Origin: Clostridiaceae bacterium
GTDB lineage: Bacteria > Cyanobacteriota > Vampirovibrionia > Gastranaerophilales > Gastranaerophilaceae
NCBI GenBank assembly: GCA_022641775.1
Contig: JALCDS010000008.1
Span: 1-64,000 of the forward strand
DNA: 64,000 bases
Direction: 5' to 3'
The position numbers and the translations under genes are program-made. How positions within the stretch are numbered: the first letter of the stretch is position 1; each line of letters opens with the position of its first letter. Below, in pieces: positions 17,353 to 25,529 of this stretch. The notes under the pieces were generated by a model. The model ran no database searches and was not told where the DNA came from. It saw only the letters and a program-made list of their open reading frames with translations.

Positions 17353-17604
17353 TTATTTAGTATTTATCAACTTTAATTTTTGCTCTTTTGAAAGATGTTT
17401 TATTCTATATTCTTCTTTTTGAGCTTCTTCTTTTGTGTTGAATTCTTTTGTATAAACAATTTTAATAGGTTTGTTTGCTCGGGTGTACTTTGCTCCTCTG
17501 CCTTCCTGATGTGCCTTGAATCTTTTTTCGACATCATCAGTGTATCCGCAGTATAATGTGTTATTTTCGGTTAATAAGATATAAACATAAAAACTTTTAT
17601 CCAT
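17353..17604 (-). CDS. GIY-YIG domain protein (UPF0213/YhbQ-like)
   Basis: 83 residues, the usual size of the stand-alone GIY-YIG family. The hallmark strands appear as YVYILLTENNTLYCGYT (Y-V-Y then Y-C-G-Y), followed by RFKAHQEGRGAKYTR with the conserved Arg and His, and a Glu in KEEAQKEEYRIK. These are small single-strand nuclease-like proteins whose substrate in the cell is largely unknown. The gene is convergent with the exported coiled-coil protein, with no gap, and lies downstream of a terminator belonging to the Gly/Cys-rich gene. Confidence 0.9.
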   Translation of the reverse strand: MDKSFYVYILLTENNTLYCGYTDDVEKRFKAHQEGRGAKYTRANKPIKIVYTKEFNTKEEAQKEEYRIKHLSKEQKLKLINTK

Positions 17605-17620
17605 ATTTTATATGTTAATA

Positions 17621-17648
17621 AAAAAGGCGATTTTTAAAACCGCCTTTT
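17621..17648 (-). terminator. Intrinsic terminator of the Gly/Cys-rich protein gene
   Basis: On the minus strand AAAAGGCG, an AT loop, and CGCCTTTTTT form a stem followed by T residues, 31 bases after the stop codon at 17679. Confidence 0.75.
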
Positions 17649-17678
17649 AATGTATTCTTTTTCTTTATTTTAAATCTT

Positions 17679-18104
17679 TTAACAAACTGAGGTAAAGCTT
17701 CCTCCGCCGCAGTCACCGCCACCGCAAGATGCACCTGCAAAACTTGCAGCTCCGGTACTTGCTCCTGCGAATCCGCCATCAGATGTGGCACAAGCGCCTG
17801 TTCCATCTGAATAGCTTGCGCAATCTGTAGAACCTAATGTTGATACGGCTGATTCAAAACCTCCTAAGAAACCTGAGGCAGCTGCAGCACAATCAGAAGG
17901 TACATAATTACAGTTTGCATATTGTGCATAATCAACAATAAATGGATTTGATGATGAAAATACATCCATTAATGGTGTTGATAAAACTCCTGCAAACGGA
18001 TTTTGTGTATTCATTGCAAGAGATCCTGCTGTTTCAACTGATTGTACGTGTTTGCTATTATGTGTTGCTGTTGAATGTGTAGTCTTAGAATTAATACCGT
18101 TCAT
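17679..18104 (-). CDS. Gly/Ser/Ala/Cys-rich small protein
   Basis: 141 residues, no family recognised and no typical signal peptide. The N-terminal half is polar; the C-terminal half is very low in complexity, with Gly, Ala, Ser and Thr runs and regularly placed cysteines, ending in SCGGGDCGGGSFTSVC. GAGGAG lies about 6 bases before the ATG, and the gene has its own terminator, so it is a monocistronic, expressed-looking gene. Composition like this is seen in surface or disulfide-rich structural proteins and in some precursors of modified peptides; no maturation enzymes are next to it, so no role is assigned. Confidence 0.7.
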   Translation of the reverse strand: MNGINSKTTHSTATHNSKHVQSVETAGSLAMNTQNPFAGVLSTPLMDVFSSSNPFIVDYAQYANCNYVPSDCAAAASGFLGGFESAVSTLGSTDCASYSDGTGACATSDGGFAGASTGAASFAGASCGGGDCGGGSFTSVC

Positions 18105-18253
18105 ATTAGCTCCTCAATATCTCGCTTACATTTATATAAAGTATTTTGAAAATATCTGATTTCAGCATGGTTATGTTTCTGTAACATAAGTTTACAATAT
18201 TTAAAATCCTTTATGGACAGGCTTTTTGGGGTAACTTACACAAATGGGGGTAG

Positions 18254-18267
18254 AAGGGAAAGGAAAC
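18254..18267 (+). repeat. Direct repeat AAGGGAAAGGAAAC, copy 1
   Basis: A 14-base purine-only direct repeat; the identical second copy is at 18444-18457, in the same intergenic region, 190 bases away. Confidence 0.5.
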
Positions 18268-18401
18268 AGATTTAAAATTCTATAATATTTGGATTTAGTT
18301 TCATTTCGGACAAGTCACTCATTACACTACGTTTATATTCGTGCTTGTCCTCATTACTTCGAGTTCGTTCGTATATACTCACTCCACTCTACACAAAATC
18401 C

Positions 18402-18426
18402 AAAAAAAAACGACATTGCTGTCGTT
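18402..18426 (-). terminator. Intrinsic terminator of the coiled-coil orphan gene
   Basis: On the minus strand AACGAC-agcaat-GTCGTT is followed by nine T residues, 84 bases after the stop at 18510. Confidence 0.8.
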
Positions 18427-18443
18427 GGAAATTAATAGGGAAA

Positions 18444-18457
18444 AAGGGAAAGGAAAC
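18444..18457 (+). repeat. Direct repeat AAGGGAAAGGAAAC, copy 2
   Basis: Second identical copy of the purine-only 14-mer also found at 18254-18267. Confidence 0.5.
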
Positions 18458-18509
18458 TTTATCTCGTTTAAAAATAAACGAAGAATAAATTTTATAAAAA
18501 TTATTTATA

Positions 18510-19859
18510 TTAACCGAAAGTTTTGAAAGAAGATTCAACGTTCTTTTCGATAACCTTTTTAACGGCATCTAATTCGGTTGATATAGCGTTTTGTTCAGTA
18601 TCTAATTGTTTCAATCTCAATTCAAGGTTCTTATCTTCGGCTTGAACTGTTTCGATTTTGGCATTGATATTTTGAACTTCTTGATCATATTCGTTTTTGT
18701 TGTATTCATATTGATTCATTGCATCATTGTATTTTGCTTGGTCAGTTGAAGTATTTGTTGTTAATGAATAAGTTACTTCATCTTCGTCGCCAGGGTTCAA
18801 TGTGATAGAAATCAATCTTCCTGAAGAATCTTTTTCAAATTGAGCAGTTTTATTTTTCAATTCTTTTGTTACAGTAGCTTGACCTACAGTATAAGCAGGA
18901 ATGCTTGATTCAGAGTTACCGTTTTTATCATAGTTGATATTTTTGCTTGTTAATTCTTGGTAACTATAGAAAGTAGGTGTATAAGATTTTTCAGTTGAGT
19001 TGTAAGTATATCTTACTAACCAAGTTTGGTTACCATATTTGCTGTTTAATAAACCTACATATTGTGATTCTTGTTTTAATAATGCAGTAATTTCATCATC
19101 ATCTAAAGAATCAAGGTATGTATTACCATATTTGCCTTCAGCATTTTTTGTTGCTGTTCCAAGTGTTCTCAAAGTTACAGCGCCGATATTGAATTCTGTA
19201 TCAGATGTTGTGTCTAAATATCCGGCATATGTATATGTACCTTTTGAAGTATCGGTATCAATATTTGATTGTTTTGTATATCCGATTGTATGAGTAGCAT
19301 TATTACCATCAGTGTAGCTGAAACCACAAATTGCTGTAGTTGTATCATCAGCTGTCAAACCTAATGCAGCTTTTTCAGTTGCACTCAATGATGCAGCTGT
19401 CAAAGTGCTAAGTGATACATTATAATTATCATTGTTGCTATCTTTGTATGAGTATGTTGAAACACCAGCATCAGAAATTGTTCTTGTTACAGATGAAGGT
19501 ACAGCATAAGTTTTAGATGAGCCTGTTGTTTTTGTTACAACAGAACTTGAAGCTGAAACGATTGCTGAATAATCAGTATAACTAGATGTGTAGTTAACTT
19601 TGTAGTTGCCGTTAGCTTCTGCTATCATTGATGTTACAGTGTTTGTCATTGCACCATCAGTGAATGTATATGTTGTTTTTGTATAATCTGCAGATGATGG
19701 AGGAGTTGGAACTGTCATTCCCATTAATTGGTTATAATAGTTAGCCGATTCGTTAGACAATGTTGTTCTTTGTTGGTTAACTTGTTGTCCTTCATATTCT
19801 GTGTTATTTTTTCTAGCCGTAAGACTTAAAAATCTTGCTTGTGAAGCTGCCATTCCCAT
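18510..19859 (-). CDS. Orphan protein with ASQARFLSLTARK N-terminus and coiled coil
   Basis: 449 residues. The first 50 residues (ASQARFLSLTARKNNTEYEG and QQVNQQRTTLSNESANYYN) form a helix with a pattern I have seen at the start of proteins common in intestinal Melainabacteria; the family's role is unknown to me. A Ser/Thr-rich beta-type middle (about 60-350) carries repeated Tyr/Thr segments typical of surface or extracellular domains. The C-terminus (about 355-445) is a heptad coiled coil. There is no standard signal peptide. AAAGGGAA precedes the ATG by 7 bases. The architecture (helix, beta middle, coiled coil) vaguely recalls appendage proteins such as flagellar hook-associated proteins, but I would not assign that. 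Confidence 0.75.
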   Translation of the reverse strand: MGMAASQARFLSLTARKNNTEYEGQQVNQQRTTLSNESANYYNQLMGMTVPTPPSSADYTKTTYTFTDGAMTNTVTSMIAEANGNYKVNYTSSYTDYSAIVSASSSVVTKTTGSSKTYAVPSSVTRTISDAGVSTYSYKDSNNDNYNVSLSTLTAASLSATEKAALGLTADDTTTAICGFSYTDGNNATHTIGYTKQSNIDTDTSKGTYTYAGYLDTTSDTEFNIGAVTLRTLGTATKNAEGKYGNTYLDSLDDDEITALLKQESQYVGLLNSKYGNQTWLVRYTYNSTEKSYTPTFYSYQELTSKNINYDKNGNSESSIPAYTVGQATVTKELKNKTAQFEKDSSGRLISITLNPGDEDEVTYSLTTNTSTDQAKYNDAMNQYEYNKNEYDQEVQNINAKIETVQAEDKNLELRLKQLDTEQNAISTELDAVKKVIEKNVESSFKTFG

Positions 19860-19956
19860 AGCATGTTCCCTTTCAATTTCGTTTCCTTATACTATGTATT
19901 ACGGAATATTTTTTGGAAACTTTAATTTTAAGTATCACTTTGTAACATATTGTAAC

Positions 19957-19985
19957 AAAAAAGACCGATATTAAATCGGCCTTTT
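19957..19985 (-). terminator. Intrinsic terminator of the phosphorylase-like gene
   Basis: Minus strand: AAGGCCGAT, a short AT loop, ATCGGTC and six T residues, 36 bases after the stop at 20022. Confidence 0.75.
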
Positions 19986-20021
19986 AATGTATAAAACTAA
20001 TTGTATTAAGTCTTTTGCTTA

Positions 20022-21731
20022 TTATTTTATATTTGAATATGTCCATGCATCAGATGATGAATCAGAAGATGGTTTTTCAACAGCTATTTTAATTTCTTTA
20101 TCTTCATCTTCTCCTGCACAAATACCACCATGAGCAATTGGTTTGTACAATCTGTTGAAGTATTCAATTACCATTCTGTCAGAATTGAAGTAAGCTTCAG
20201 ATGTTCTGATTGCCTGTCTCATAATTGTTGCCCATTTCATCTTATCATCATAATATGTTGGGATGATTTCGTTTTCAATTTTACTCATCATGCAATCATG
20301 ATCTTTCAAGTTTCTTTGATATGAATCCATATCATCATCAAGTCCGTCATATTCAATTGTGTAACCGTTTATGCCATCGAATGTACCTTCAACTGCCCAT
20401 CCGTCATATATTGATAAGTGTACGGCGCCGTTTGCATTTGCGCTCATTCCTGATGTTCCTGATGCTTCTAATGGTCTCATTGGAGTATTCAACCAAATAT
20501 CAGAACCGCGTTTTAGCATTCCTGATAATTGCAATTCATATCCGGGAAGAACTACAACGTTTTTCATCGTATGAGAACGCTTCAAAATTTTATTGAACAT
20601 TTCTTTGCCCATAACATCATCCGGATGGAATTTGCCGGCAAATATGATTTGAACTTTGTTTTCATCTAAAAGTTTTGTAATTCTGTCTTCATCAAGTAAT
20701 ATTAACCAAGCACGTTTGTAATCTGCAAATCTTCTTGCCCAAGTGATTGTCAAAACGTCAGGATCAAATCTCTTACCTGCAACATTGGCAACGTATTTGA
20801 ATAATTCGGCTTTCATTTCACGTTTTACATCAAGTAAATCTTGAAGTGTTTGAGCTCTCTTAATTCTAGGATCTTGCCAATAGTGAAGATTTACAGCATT
20901 AGTTATTGCTCTAATCGGGCATCTTCCGTCAACCCATTCCCACATTTTGTTAGCAACTAGGCCGTGAAGTTGAGATACAGCGTTCGCTATTCTGCTCATT
21001 CTAAGAGCAGCAACTGTTAAAGAGAAGTTTTCTCCACCTAAACTTACAGCTGTTTCACGTTTGCAACCTGCAAAGAATCCGCCTTCCATAAGTGTATCAA
21101 CCCAGTGAACTTCATTACCTGCAGCAACCGGAGTGTGAGTTGTAAATACAGTCTTTTTCTTAACTTCGTCAAGGTTCCCGTTATATTGTCTTAATAATTC
21201 AAATGCAGCAGGAAGTGCATGACCTTCGTTCATATGTACAACATCAAAACTGTATCCTAAAGCTTGTAGTATTCTAACACCACCTATACCAAGAACTGTT
21301 TCTTGTGCAATTCTGATTTTTTCATTACCGTCATAAAGCTTGTGAGAAATACTCTTAGCCCAATCACTGTTGCCTTCAATATCTGTAGTTAAAAGATAAA
21401 CAGGACATGTTCCGAATAATTCTGGTTTCACAAGATAAGCTTTTACTTTTACTTGTTCGCCAAAGATGTCTACTGTTGTAGTTGCATCAACATCAGAAAG
21501 ATAATCGTAATATTTTCTGATATAAGCTACTTCAACCTGTCCGTCTTGACCGATTCGTTGGTCATAATAACCATATGACCACAACATTGTTACGCCGACT
21601 ACCGGAAGCCCTAAGTATCCGGCTGACAACATATGAGATCCTGCTAAAAATCCTAAACCGCCTGAATAGGTGCTTAAGGATTGATCTATTGCAATTTCCA
21701 TTGAAAAATATGCTACACTTGGTAATGACAT
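20022..21731 (-). CDS. Alpha-glucan phosphorylase-like glycosyltransferase (GT35 type)
   Basis: 569 residues. The N-terminus VAYFSMEIAIDQSLSTYSGG and LGFLAGSHMLSAGYLGLPVVG is diagnostic of the short alpha-glucan phosphorylase family that acts on glycogen or maltodextrins; FTTHTPVAAGNE, KFHPDD and RPLEASGTSGM also match. The usual lysine that holds pyridoxal phosphate (in GT-x-x-MK) is replaced: the segment reads GTSGMSANANG, with Ser430 at the lysine position. The protein is also shorter than typical family members. It may be a glucan-binding or transferase relative rather than an active phosphorylase. The gene is monocistronic, with its own terminator downstream. No glycogen synthesis genes lie in the window. 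Confidence 0.85.
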   Translation of the reverse strand: MSLPSVAYFSMEIAIDQSLSTYSGGLGFLAGSHMLSAGYLGLPVVGVTMLWSYGYYDQRIGQDGQVEVAYIRKYYDYLSDVDATTTVDIFGEQVKVKAYLVKPELFGTCPVYLLTTDIEGNSDWAKSISHKLYDGNEKIRIAQETVLGIGGVRILQALGYSFDVVHMNEGHALPAAFELLRQYNGNLDEVKKKTVFTTHTPVAAGNEVHWVDTLMEGGFFAGCKRETAVSLGGENFSLTVAALRMSRIANAVSQLHGLVANKMWEWVDGRCPIRAITNAVNLHYWQDPRIKRAQTLQDLLDVKREMKAELFKYVANVAGKRFDPDVLTITWARRFADYKRAWLILLDEDRITKLLDENKVQIIFAGKFHPDDVMGKEMFNKILKRSHTMKNVVVLPGYELQLSGMLKRGSDIWLNTPMRPLEASGTSGMSANANGAVHLSIYDGWAVEGTFDGINGYTIEYDGLDDDMDSYQRNLKDHDCMMSKIENEIIPTYYDDKMKWATIMRQAIRTSEAYFNSDRMVIEYFNRLYKPIAHGGICAGEDEDKEIKIAVEKPSSDSSSDAWTYSNIK

Positions 21732-21845
21732 AGATTTATACCTTTCTTCTTATTTATATTATGTACAATAACTCTTAATTTAATCTTATATATAACAGAA
21801 TACCACAAAATAACAATAGTCAAAATTTTTATAAATGTTAACGGT

Positions 21846-23129
21846 TTATACTATAACTTTATCAAGAATTTTTTCAAGGACTATTTTTATATGTGCATAA
21901 TTTAATCCGCCTTGCATGTATGCGGTATAAGGTTCTCTTAAAGGTCCATCTGCAGAAAGCTCAATTGTAGAACCTTCAATAAATGTGCCTCCTGCCATTA
22001 TGATTTTATCTTCATAACCCGGTACATCATCAGGTATCGGTGTTACAAATGAGTTTACAGGGGACAACTCCTGTAATGTTTTACAGAATTGTTCTAATGG
22101 CTCAGGTGCGTTAAATGTAATATTTTGGATTATATCTGTTCTCTTTTCCCAGTATTTTGGAGATGAATCAAATCCTATTTCATCAAAAATCTTTGAAGCT
22201 AAAACTGCACCCTTAACTGCATCTGAAACAACAGATGGTGCCATGAAAAGACCTTGAAAAATTAGTCTGTGCTGATTGAACATTGCTCCGCCTTCAGAAC
22301 CTATTCCCGGTGCTGTAAGTCGCATTGCAGTTTGATCAACGTATTCTGCTTTTCCTGCAACATAACCGCCGGCTTCTACAATTCCGCCACCCGGATTTTT
22401 GATAAGCGAGCCTGCAATTAAATCTGCGCCGACTTCTAAAGGCTCTTTTGTATCTACAAATTCACCGTAGCAGTTATCTACGAAGCATATGCAGTTTTGA
22501 TTTTTTGATTTTACTATTTGACAAATTTTTTGGATAGTTTCCATTGAAAGAGATTTTCTGAGAGAATAGCCTTTTGAACGTTGAATTAGTACCATTGTTG
22601 TTGTTTCATCAATGACTTCTTCAAGTCTTTCAAAATCTATTTCCATATCATCTTTTAGGGGAACTTCATCATAAATTATTCCATGACCTATTAAAGATTC
22701 AGGTTTTGGTGTTCCGACACAACCTATAACTTCTTGCATTGTATCATAAGGTGCACCTGCAACAGAAACAAGTTTGTCACCCCAGTGAAGATTTCCGAAA
22801 AGGCAACAAGCAAGTGTGTGTGTGCCTGATACAAAATGTATTCTCGCGATAGCTTTTTCAGCTTGAAATACTTGTGCAAATACTTTGTCCAGAACTTCTC
22901 TGCCTAAATCATCGTGTCCGTATCCTGAAACAGTGTAAAAATGTTCCGGAGTAACTTTGTTATCAATAAATGCTTGCAAAACTTTTTCTTGATTGAAATC
23001 TCTTATTTCATCAATTTGTTCAAATTGTTCTGCTAAATCTTTTTCTGCTTTTTTAATAATGTCACTATTCATAATAATTTTATGATAGGTCAAGCAGATA
23101 TATTCGTCAAGAAATGTTTTATTTTCCAT
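21846..23129 (-). CDS. Methionine gamma-lyase/aluminium-resistance family PLP enzyme
   Basis: 427 residues with the start chosen. The pattern HFYTVSGYGHDDLGREVLD, FVSGTHTLACCLFG and GAPYDTMQEVIG matches the Met_gamma_lyase (aluminium resistance protein) family of fold-type I PLP enzymes; the PLP lysine is in AGSLIKNPGGGIVEAGGY. These enzymes are thought to cleave sulfur amino acids, but the substrate here is not certain. The start is unclear: GTG at 23150, ATG at 23129 and ATG at 23072 are all in frame and none has a good ribosome-binding site; family length fits 23129 or 23072. It is divergent from the HgdB-like gene. Confidence 0.88.
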   Translation of the reverse strand: MENKTFLDEYICLTYHKIIMNSDIIKKAEKDLAEQFEQIDEIRDFNQEKVLQAFIDNKVTPEHFYTVSGYGHDDLGREVLDKVFAQVFQAEKAIARIHFVSGTHTLACCLFGNLHWGDKLVSVAGAPYDTMQEVIGCVGTPKPESLIGHGIIYDEVPLKDDMEIDFERLEEVIDETTTMVLIQRSKGYSLRKSLSMETIQKICQIVKSKNQNCICFVDNCYGEFVDTKEPLEVGADLIAGSLIKNPGGGIVEAGGYVAGKAEYVDQTAMRLTAPGIGSEGGAMFNQHRLIFQGLFMAPSVVSDAVKGAVLASKIFDEIGFDSSPKYWEKRTDIIQNITFNAPEPLEQFCKTLQELSPVNSFVTPIPDDVPGYEDKIIMAGGTFIEGSTIELSADGPLREPYTAYMQGGLNYAHIKIVLEKILDKVIV

Positions 23130-23168
23130 ATTTATAACATTTGTTAACACTTCTCTTTTTTTTTAGAT

Positions 23169-23218
23169 ATGTTCATAGTATTATAACAGTAGTAGAACAT
23201 GATTTGTTCTGAAACAAA
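23169..23218. promoter_or_regulatory. Divergent promoter region with two inverted repeats
   Basis: ATGTTC-N20-GAACAT (23169-23200) surrounds overlapping -10 elements: TATTAT or TATAAC on the plus strand, and extended TGTTATAAT (23180-23188) on the minus strand. A second inverted repeat TTTGTT-CTGA-AACAAA (23203-23218) lies just before the plus-strand ribosome-binding site. Together they look like operators shared by the two divergent genes. Confidence 0.45.
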
Positions 23219-23230
23219 CAGGAGATAATT

Positions 23231-24310
23231 GTGACAGATATACAGGAAATGAAGGACGAAAAAGTTATCGGAATCCCGAGAGCAATGTCTTTTTATAGTG
23301 ATTACCCTTTTTATTACGGATTTTTTACTGATTTGGGCATAAAAATTGTGCTTTCTGATATCACTACAAAGCAAATAATGTCTGAAGGCTCCGGATTGGT
23401 AGTAACAGAAACTTGTTTGCCCATAAAAGTTTATGTAGGGCATGTTTTGAATTTGATTGAAAAAGGTGTGGATAAAATTTTAGTTCCATCAATTCAATCA
23501 ATTGATTACAAAATATACAATTGTTCAAAAATTAGAGGATTGCCGGATTTAATCAGAAATGTTGTAAAAAAGCCTTTTACAATGATTGAACCTACGCTTG
23601 ATAAGTCTGAAAAGAATCAGGGATTATATAGCTTTTTGAATGATATAGCAGTTCATTTCGGAATAAAAGATGAGGCTGTTGTAAAACGTGCATCAAAAGC
23701 AGGTTGGAGAATGTATAACAATTTCCATATCATGACACGTTCCGGTATGAGTTACAAAAAAGCTTTGAGCTATGCACTTCAAGGCAAAGTATTTATTGAA
23801 AATCAAACAAAAGAGTTCCCTATTTCAATTGCTTTGATTGCACACGGATACAATATATTTGATGATTATACTTCTATGAAAGTATTTGATAAATTGGAAA
23901 AAATGGACGTTAAAGTCTTTTCATCGCTTCAATTATCAAAAGAACAAATGGCTGACGGTATAAAATCTTTGAATCAAGAACTATATTGGGCAAATGAATA
24001 TGAAGTAACAGGTGCAGCAGGTCATTACCTTAAAGATTACAAAATTGACGGTATAATAACTATCACAGCATTTGGTTGCGGTCCAGATTCATTAATGATT
24101 GAAAGAATTACAAGACGTGCAAAACAGTTTGCAAAACCTCTTTTGAATCTTACAATTGATGAGCAAACAGGCGAGGCCGGATTTATAACAAGATTGGAAG
24201 CCTTTGTTGATATGTTGTACAGAAAAAAACGTGCAAGAATTATTAATAAAATGGATATTACCGATAACGGTGAATATATTCCTAATACCAATTTTATAGA
24301 AACAAAATAA
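23231..24310 (+). CDS. HgdB-like/DUF2229 acyl-CoA dehydratase activase-related protein
   Basis: 359 residues from a GTG start preceded by AGGAG. It resembles the beta-like components associated with 2-hydroxyacyl-CoA dehydratase activators (DUF2229): KVIGIPRAMSFYSDYPFYYG, then the cysteine in TETCLPIKVYVGHV, a second cysteine in NCSKIRGLPD, TAFGCGPDSLMIERI and DEQTGEAGFITRLEAFVDML. The cysteines probably bind an iron-sulfur cluster. The protein's exact reaction is unknown; such proteins occur in anaerobes, often with an ATPase activator that is not in this window. A paralogue lies at 43313. It ends at a good terminator. Confidence 0.85.
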   Translation: MTDIQEMKDEKVIGIPRAMSFYSDYPFYYGFFTDLGIKIVLSDITTKQIMSEGSGLVVTETCLPIKVYVGHVLNLIEKGVDKILVPSIQSIDYKIYNCSKIRGLPDLIRNVVKKPFTMIEPTLDKSEKNQGLYSFLNDIAVHFGIKDEAVVKRASKAGWRMYNNFHIMTRSGMSYKKALSYALQGKVFIENQTKEFPISIALIAHGYNIFDDYTSMKVFDKLEKMDVKVFSSLQLSKEQMADGIKSLNQELYWANEYEVTGAAGHYLKDYKIDGIITITAFGCGPDSLMIERITRRAKQFAKPLLNLTIDEQTGEAGFITRLEAFVDMLYRKKRARIINKMDITDNGEYIPNTNFIETK

Positions 24311-24313
24311 ATA

Positions 24314-24342
24314 AAAGCCTGATTGTAAAAATCAGGCTTTTT
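24314..24342. terminator. Bidirectional intrinsic terminator
   Basis: AAAGCCTGAT, a 7-base loop, ATCAGGCTTTTT between the convergent HgdB-like and sigma factor genes; T runs on both strands. Confidence 0.85.
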
Positions 24343-24369
24343 AAATCTTAACGAGGAATCTACTACCTT

Positions 24370-25278
24370 TTAATCTACATAGCAAGAGAGAACCTCTTGT
24401 CCAAGGTTTGAAAATCTCATTTTTTTCAAAGCTCGGAGTTCGGTTTGTCTGATGCATTCTTTTGTTACGCCATAGATATTTCCGATTTCTTCTAAGGTTC
24501 TTTTTGTAGTTTCACCAAGTCCGTAGCGCATTCTTACAACTTCTTGTTCTCTTGTTTTTAATGTTGAGATAACCATATCTATGTTATTTTGCAAATCTTG
24601 ATATTCAACATTCTCGGTTGCGGAAGCTTTTTCATCTTCAAGGATATCTGCAACATTCATGTCTTTTCCTTCATCGCTTTCCAGACCGTTTTCAATAGAT
24701 ATTGTTTTTGTGTAAGCAGATAAAAACATATCAAGTTTATCCGTTGAAATTGACATTTTTTCAGCGACATCAACAAGTTTGACTTCAGAATTTGTAGTTT
24801 TTTCCATTTCTGATTTTATTTTAGAAAATTTTGATAATGTTTCTTGAATATATACAGGAATTTTCATACAGTGTGATTGTTCTGAAATGGCTTTGAACAT
24901 TGACTGTTTTATCCACCAACTTGCATATGTTGAAAATTTGTAACCTAATTTGTAGTTGAATTTTTCTGCAGCAATCATAAGTCCAAGATTACCTTCTTGA
25001 ATTAGATCAACAAATGGTAATCGTGACATGTGAATTGCTTTTTTTGCGATGGTTACTACCAGTTTTAAATTGCTTTGAATAAGTTCTATTTTTGCTTGAC
25101 TGTCGCCATTTTTTGCACGTTTTGCGAGTGCTCTTTCTTCCTCTATAGATAGAGGTTTGTAAGATGAAATTTCTCTGATGTAGTTTGCAAGTATGGCATC
25201 ACTGTTTGCCTCAAGAACTTCGTTCTTTGCAGGATTTGAAAGCATCTTCTTCATTTTTACCGGGGATTCTTTTTTCAT
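24370..25278 (-). CDS. RNA polymerase sigma-70 family factor, group 2-like
   Basis: 302 residues without region 1.1. Region 1.2 (NYIREISSYKPLSIEEERAL), region 2 (DLIQEGNLGLMIAAEKF then YKFSTYASWWIKQSM), region 3 and region 4 (GLGETTKRTLEEIGNIYGVT, IRQTELRALKKMR) are all present. Residues in the -10 recognition part (WWIKQSMFKAISEQ) and region 4.2 (VTKECIRQTE) deviate from the primary factor, which normally has WWIRQAI-RAI and VTRERIRQIE, so this is probably an alternative (group 2) factor of the cyanobacterial kind. AAGGAG lies 14 bases before the ATG. The long leader contains a CCTGT/ACAGG hairpin, and a tandem palindrome lies farther upstream. Confidence 0.9.
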   Translation of the reverse strand: MKKESPVKMKKMLSNPAKNEVLEANSDAILANYIREISSYKPLSIEEERALAKRAKNGDSQAKIELIQSNLKLVVTIAKKAIHMSRLPFVDLIQEGNLGLMIAAEKFNYKLGYKFSTYASWWIKQSMFKAISEQSHCMKIPVYIQETLSKFSKIKSEMEKTTNSEVKLVDVAEKMSISTDKLDMFLSAYTKTISIENGLESDEGKDMNVADILEDEKASATENVEYQDLQNNIDMVISTLKTREQEVVRMRYGLGETTKRTLEEIGNIYGVTKECIRQTELRALKKMRFSNLGQEVLSCYVD

Positions 25279-25399
25279 ACAGCTCTAAACTCCTTCTTTG
25301 CATCTTTTGTAAATTGTATTTGCGTACAACTTACTAGCCCTGTTTTTTACAGGTTTTATGCTCCACTTAAAATATGTAACACGGATACTATATATATTA

Positions 25400-25421
25400 A
25401 GTATATACTAAAGTATATACT
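25400..25421. promoter_or_regulatory. Tandem palindrome AGTATATACT, possible operator
   Basis: Two perfect copies of the 10-base palindrome AGTATATACT at 25400-25409 and 25412-25421, repeating every 12 bases, in the divergent region between the sigma factor and the exported thioredoxin gene. Two dyads at about one helical turn suggest cooperative binding of two dimers; overlap with the sigma gene's promoter region is likely. Confidence 0.5.
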
Positions 25422-25529
25422 TTTTCAAGTGTTTGTTAATGTTTGTAAAGATGTTTTAAAATTTAATTTTCTTAAAATTTGGTCAAAAACGCTTTTTTAT
25501 AGTAAGATATTCTCAAAGAGGAGAATATT

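Larger units (their letters stand above)
18105..18509. other. 405-base intergenic region between two minus-strand genes
   Basis: No convincing gene. It holds the terminator of the upstream minus-strand gene (18402-18426), a GGACAAG(T)CAC / GTGCTTGTCC hairpin at 18308-18350, two copies of AAGGGAAAGGAAAC (18254-18267 and 18444-18457), and presumably the promoter of the Gly/Cys-rich protein gene near 18120-18200. A short plus-strand frame at 18341-18526 has no ribosome-binding site and runs through the terminator. Confidence 0.6.

Noticed and set aside
18341-18526. Short plus-strand open frame in the intergenic region
   Set aside because: No ribosome-binding site, composition unlike a protein, and it runs through a terminator hairpin of the opposite-strand gene.
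23130-23150. GTG start of the methionine gamma-lyase-like gene
   Set aside because: The only purine run touches the GTG directly, leaving no spacing; family alignment favours a later ATG.
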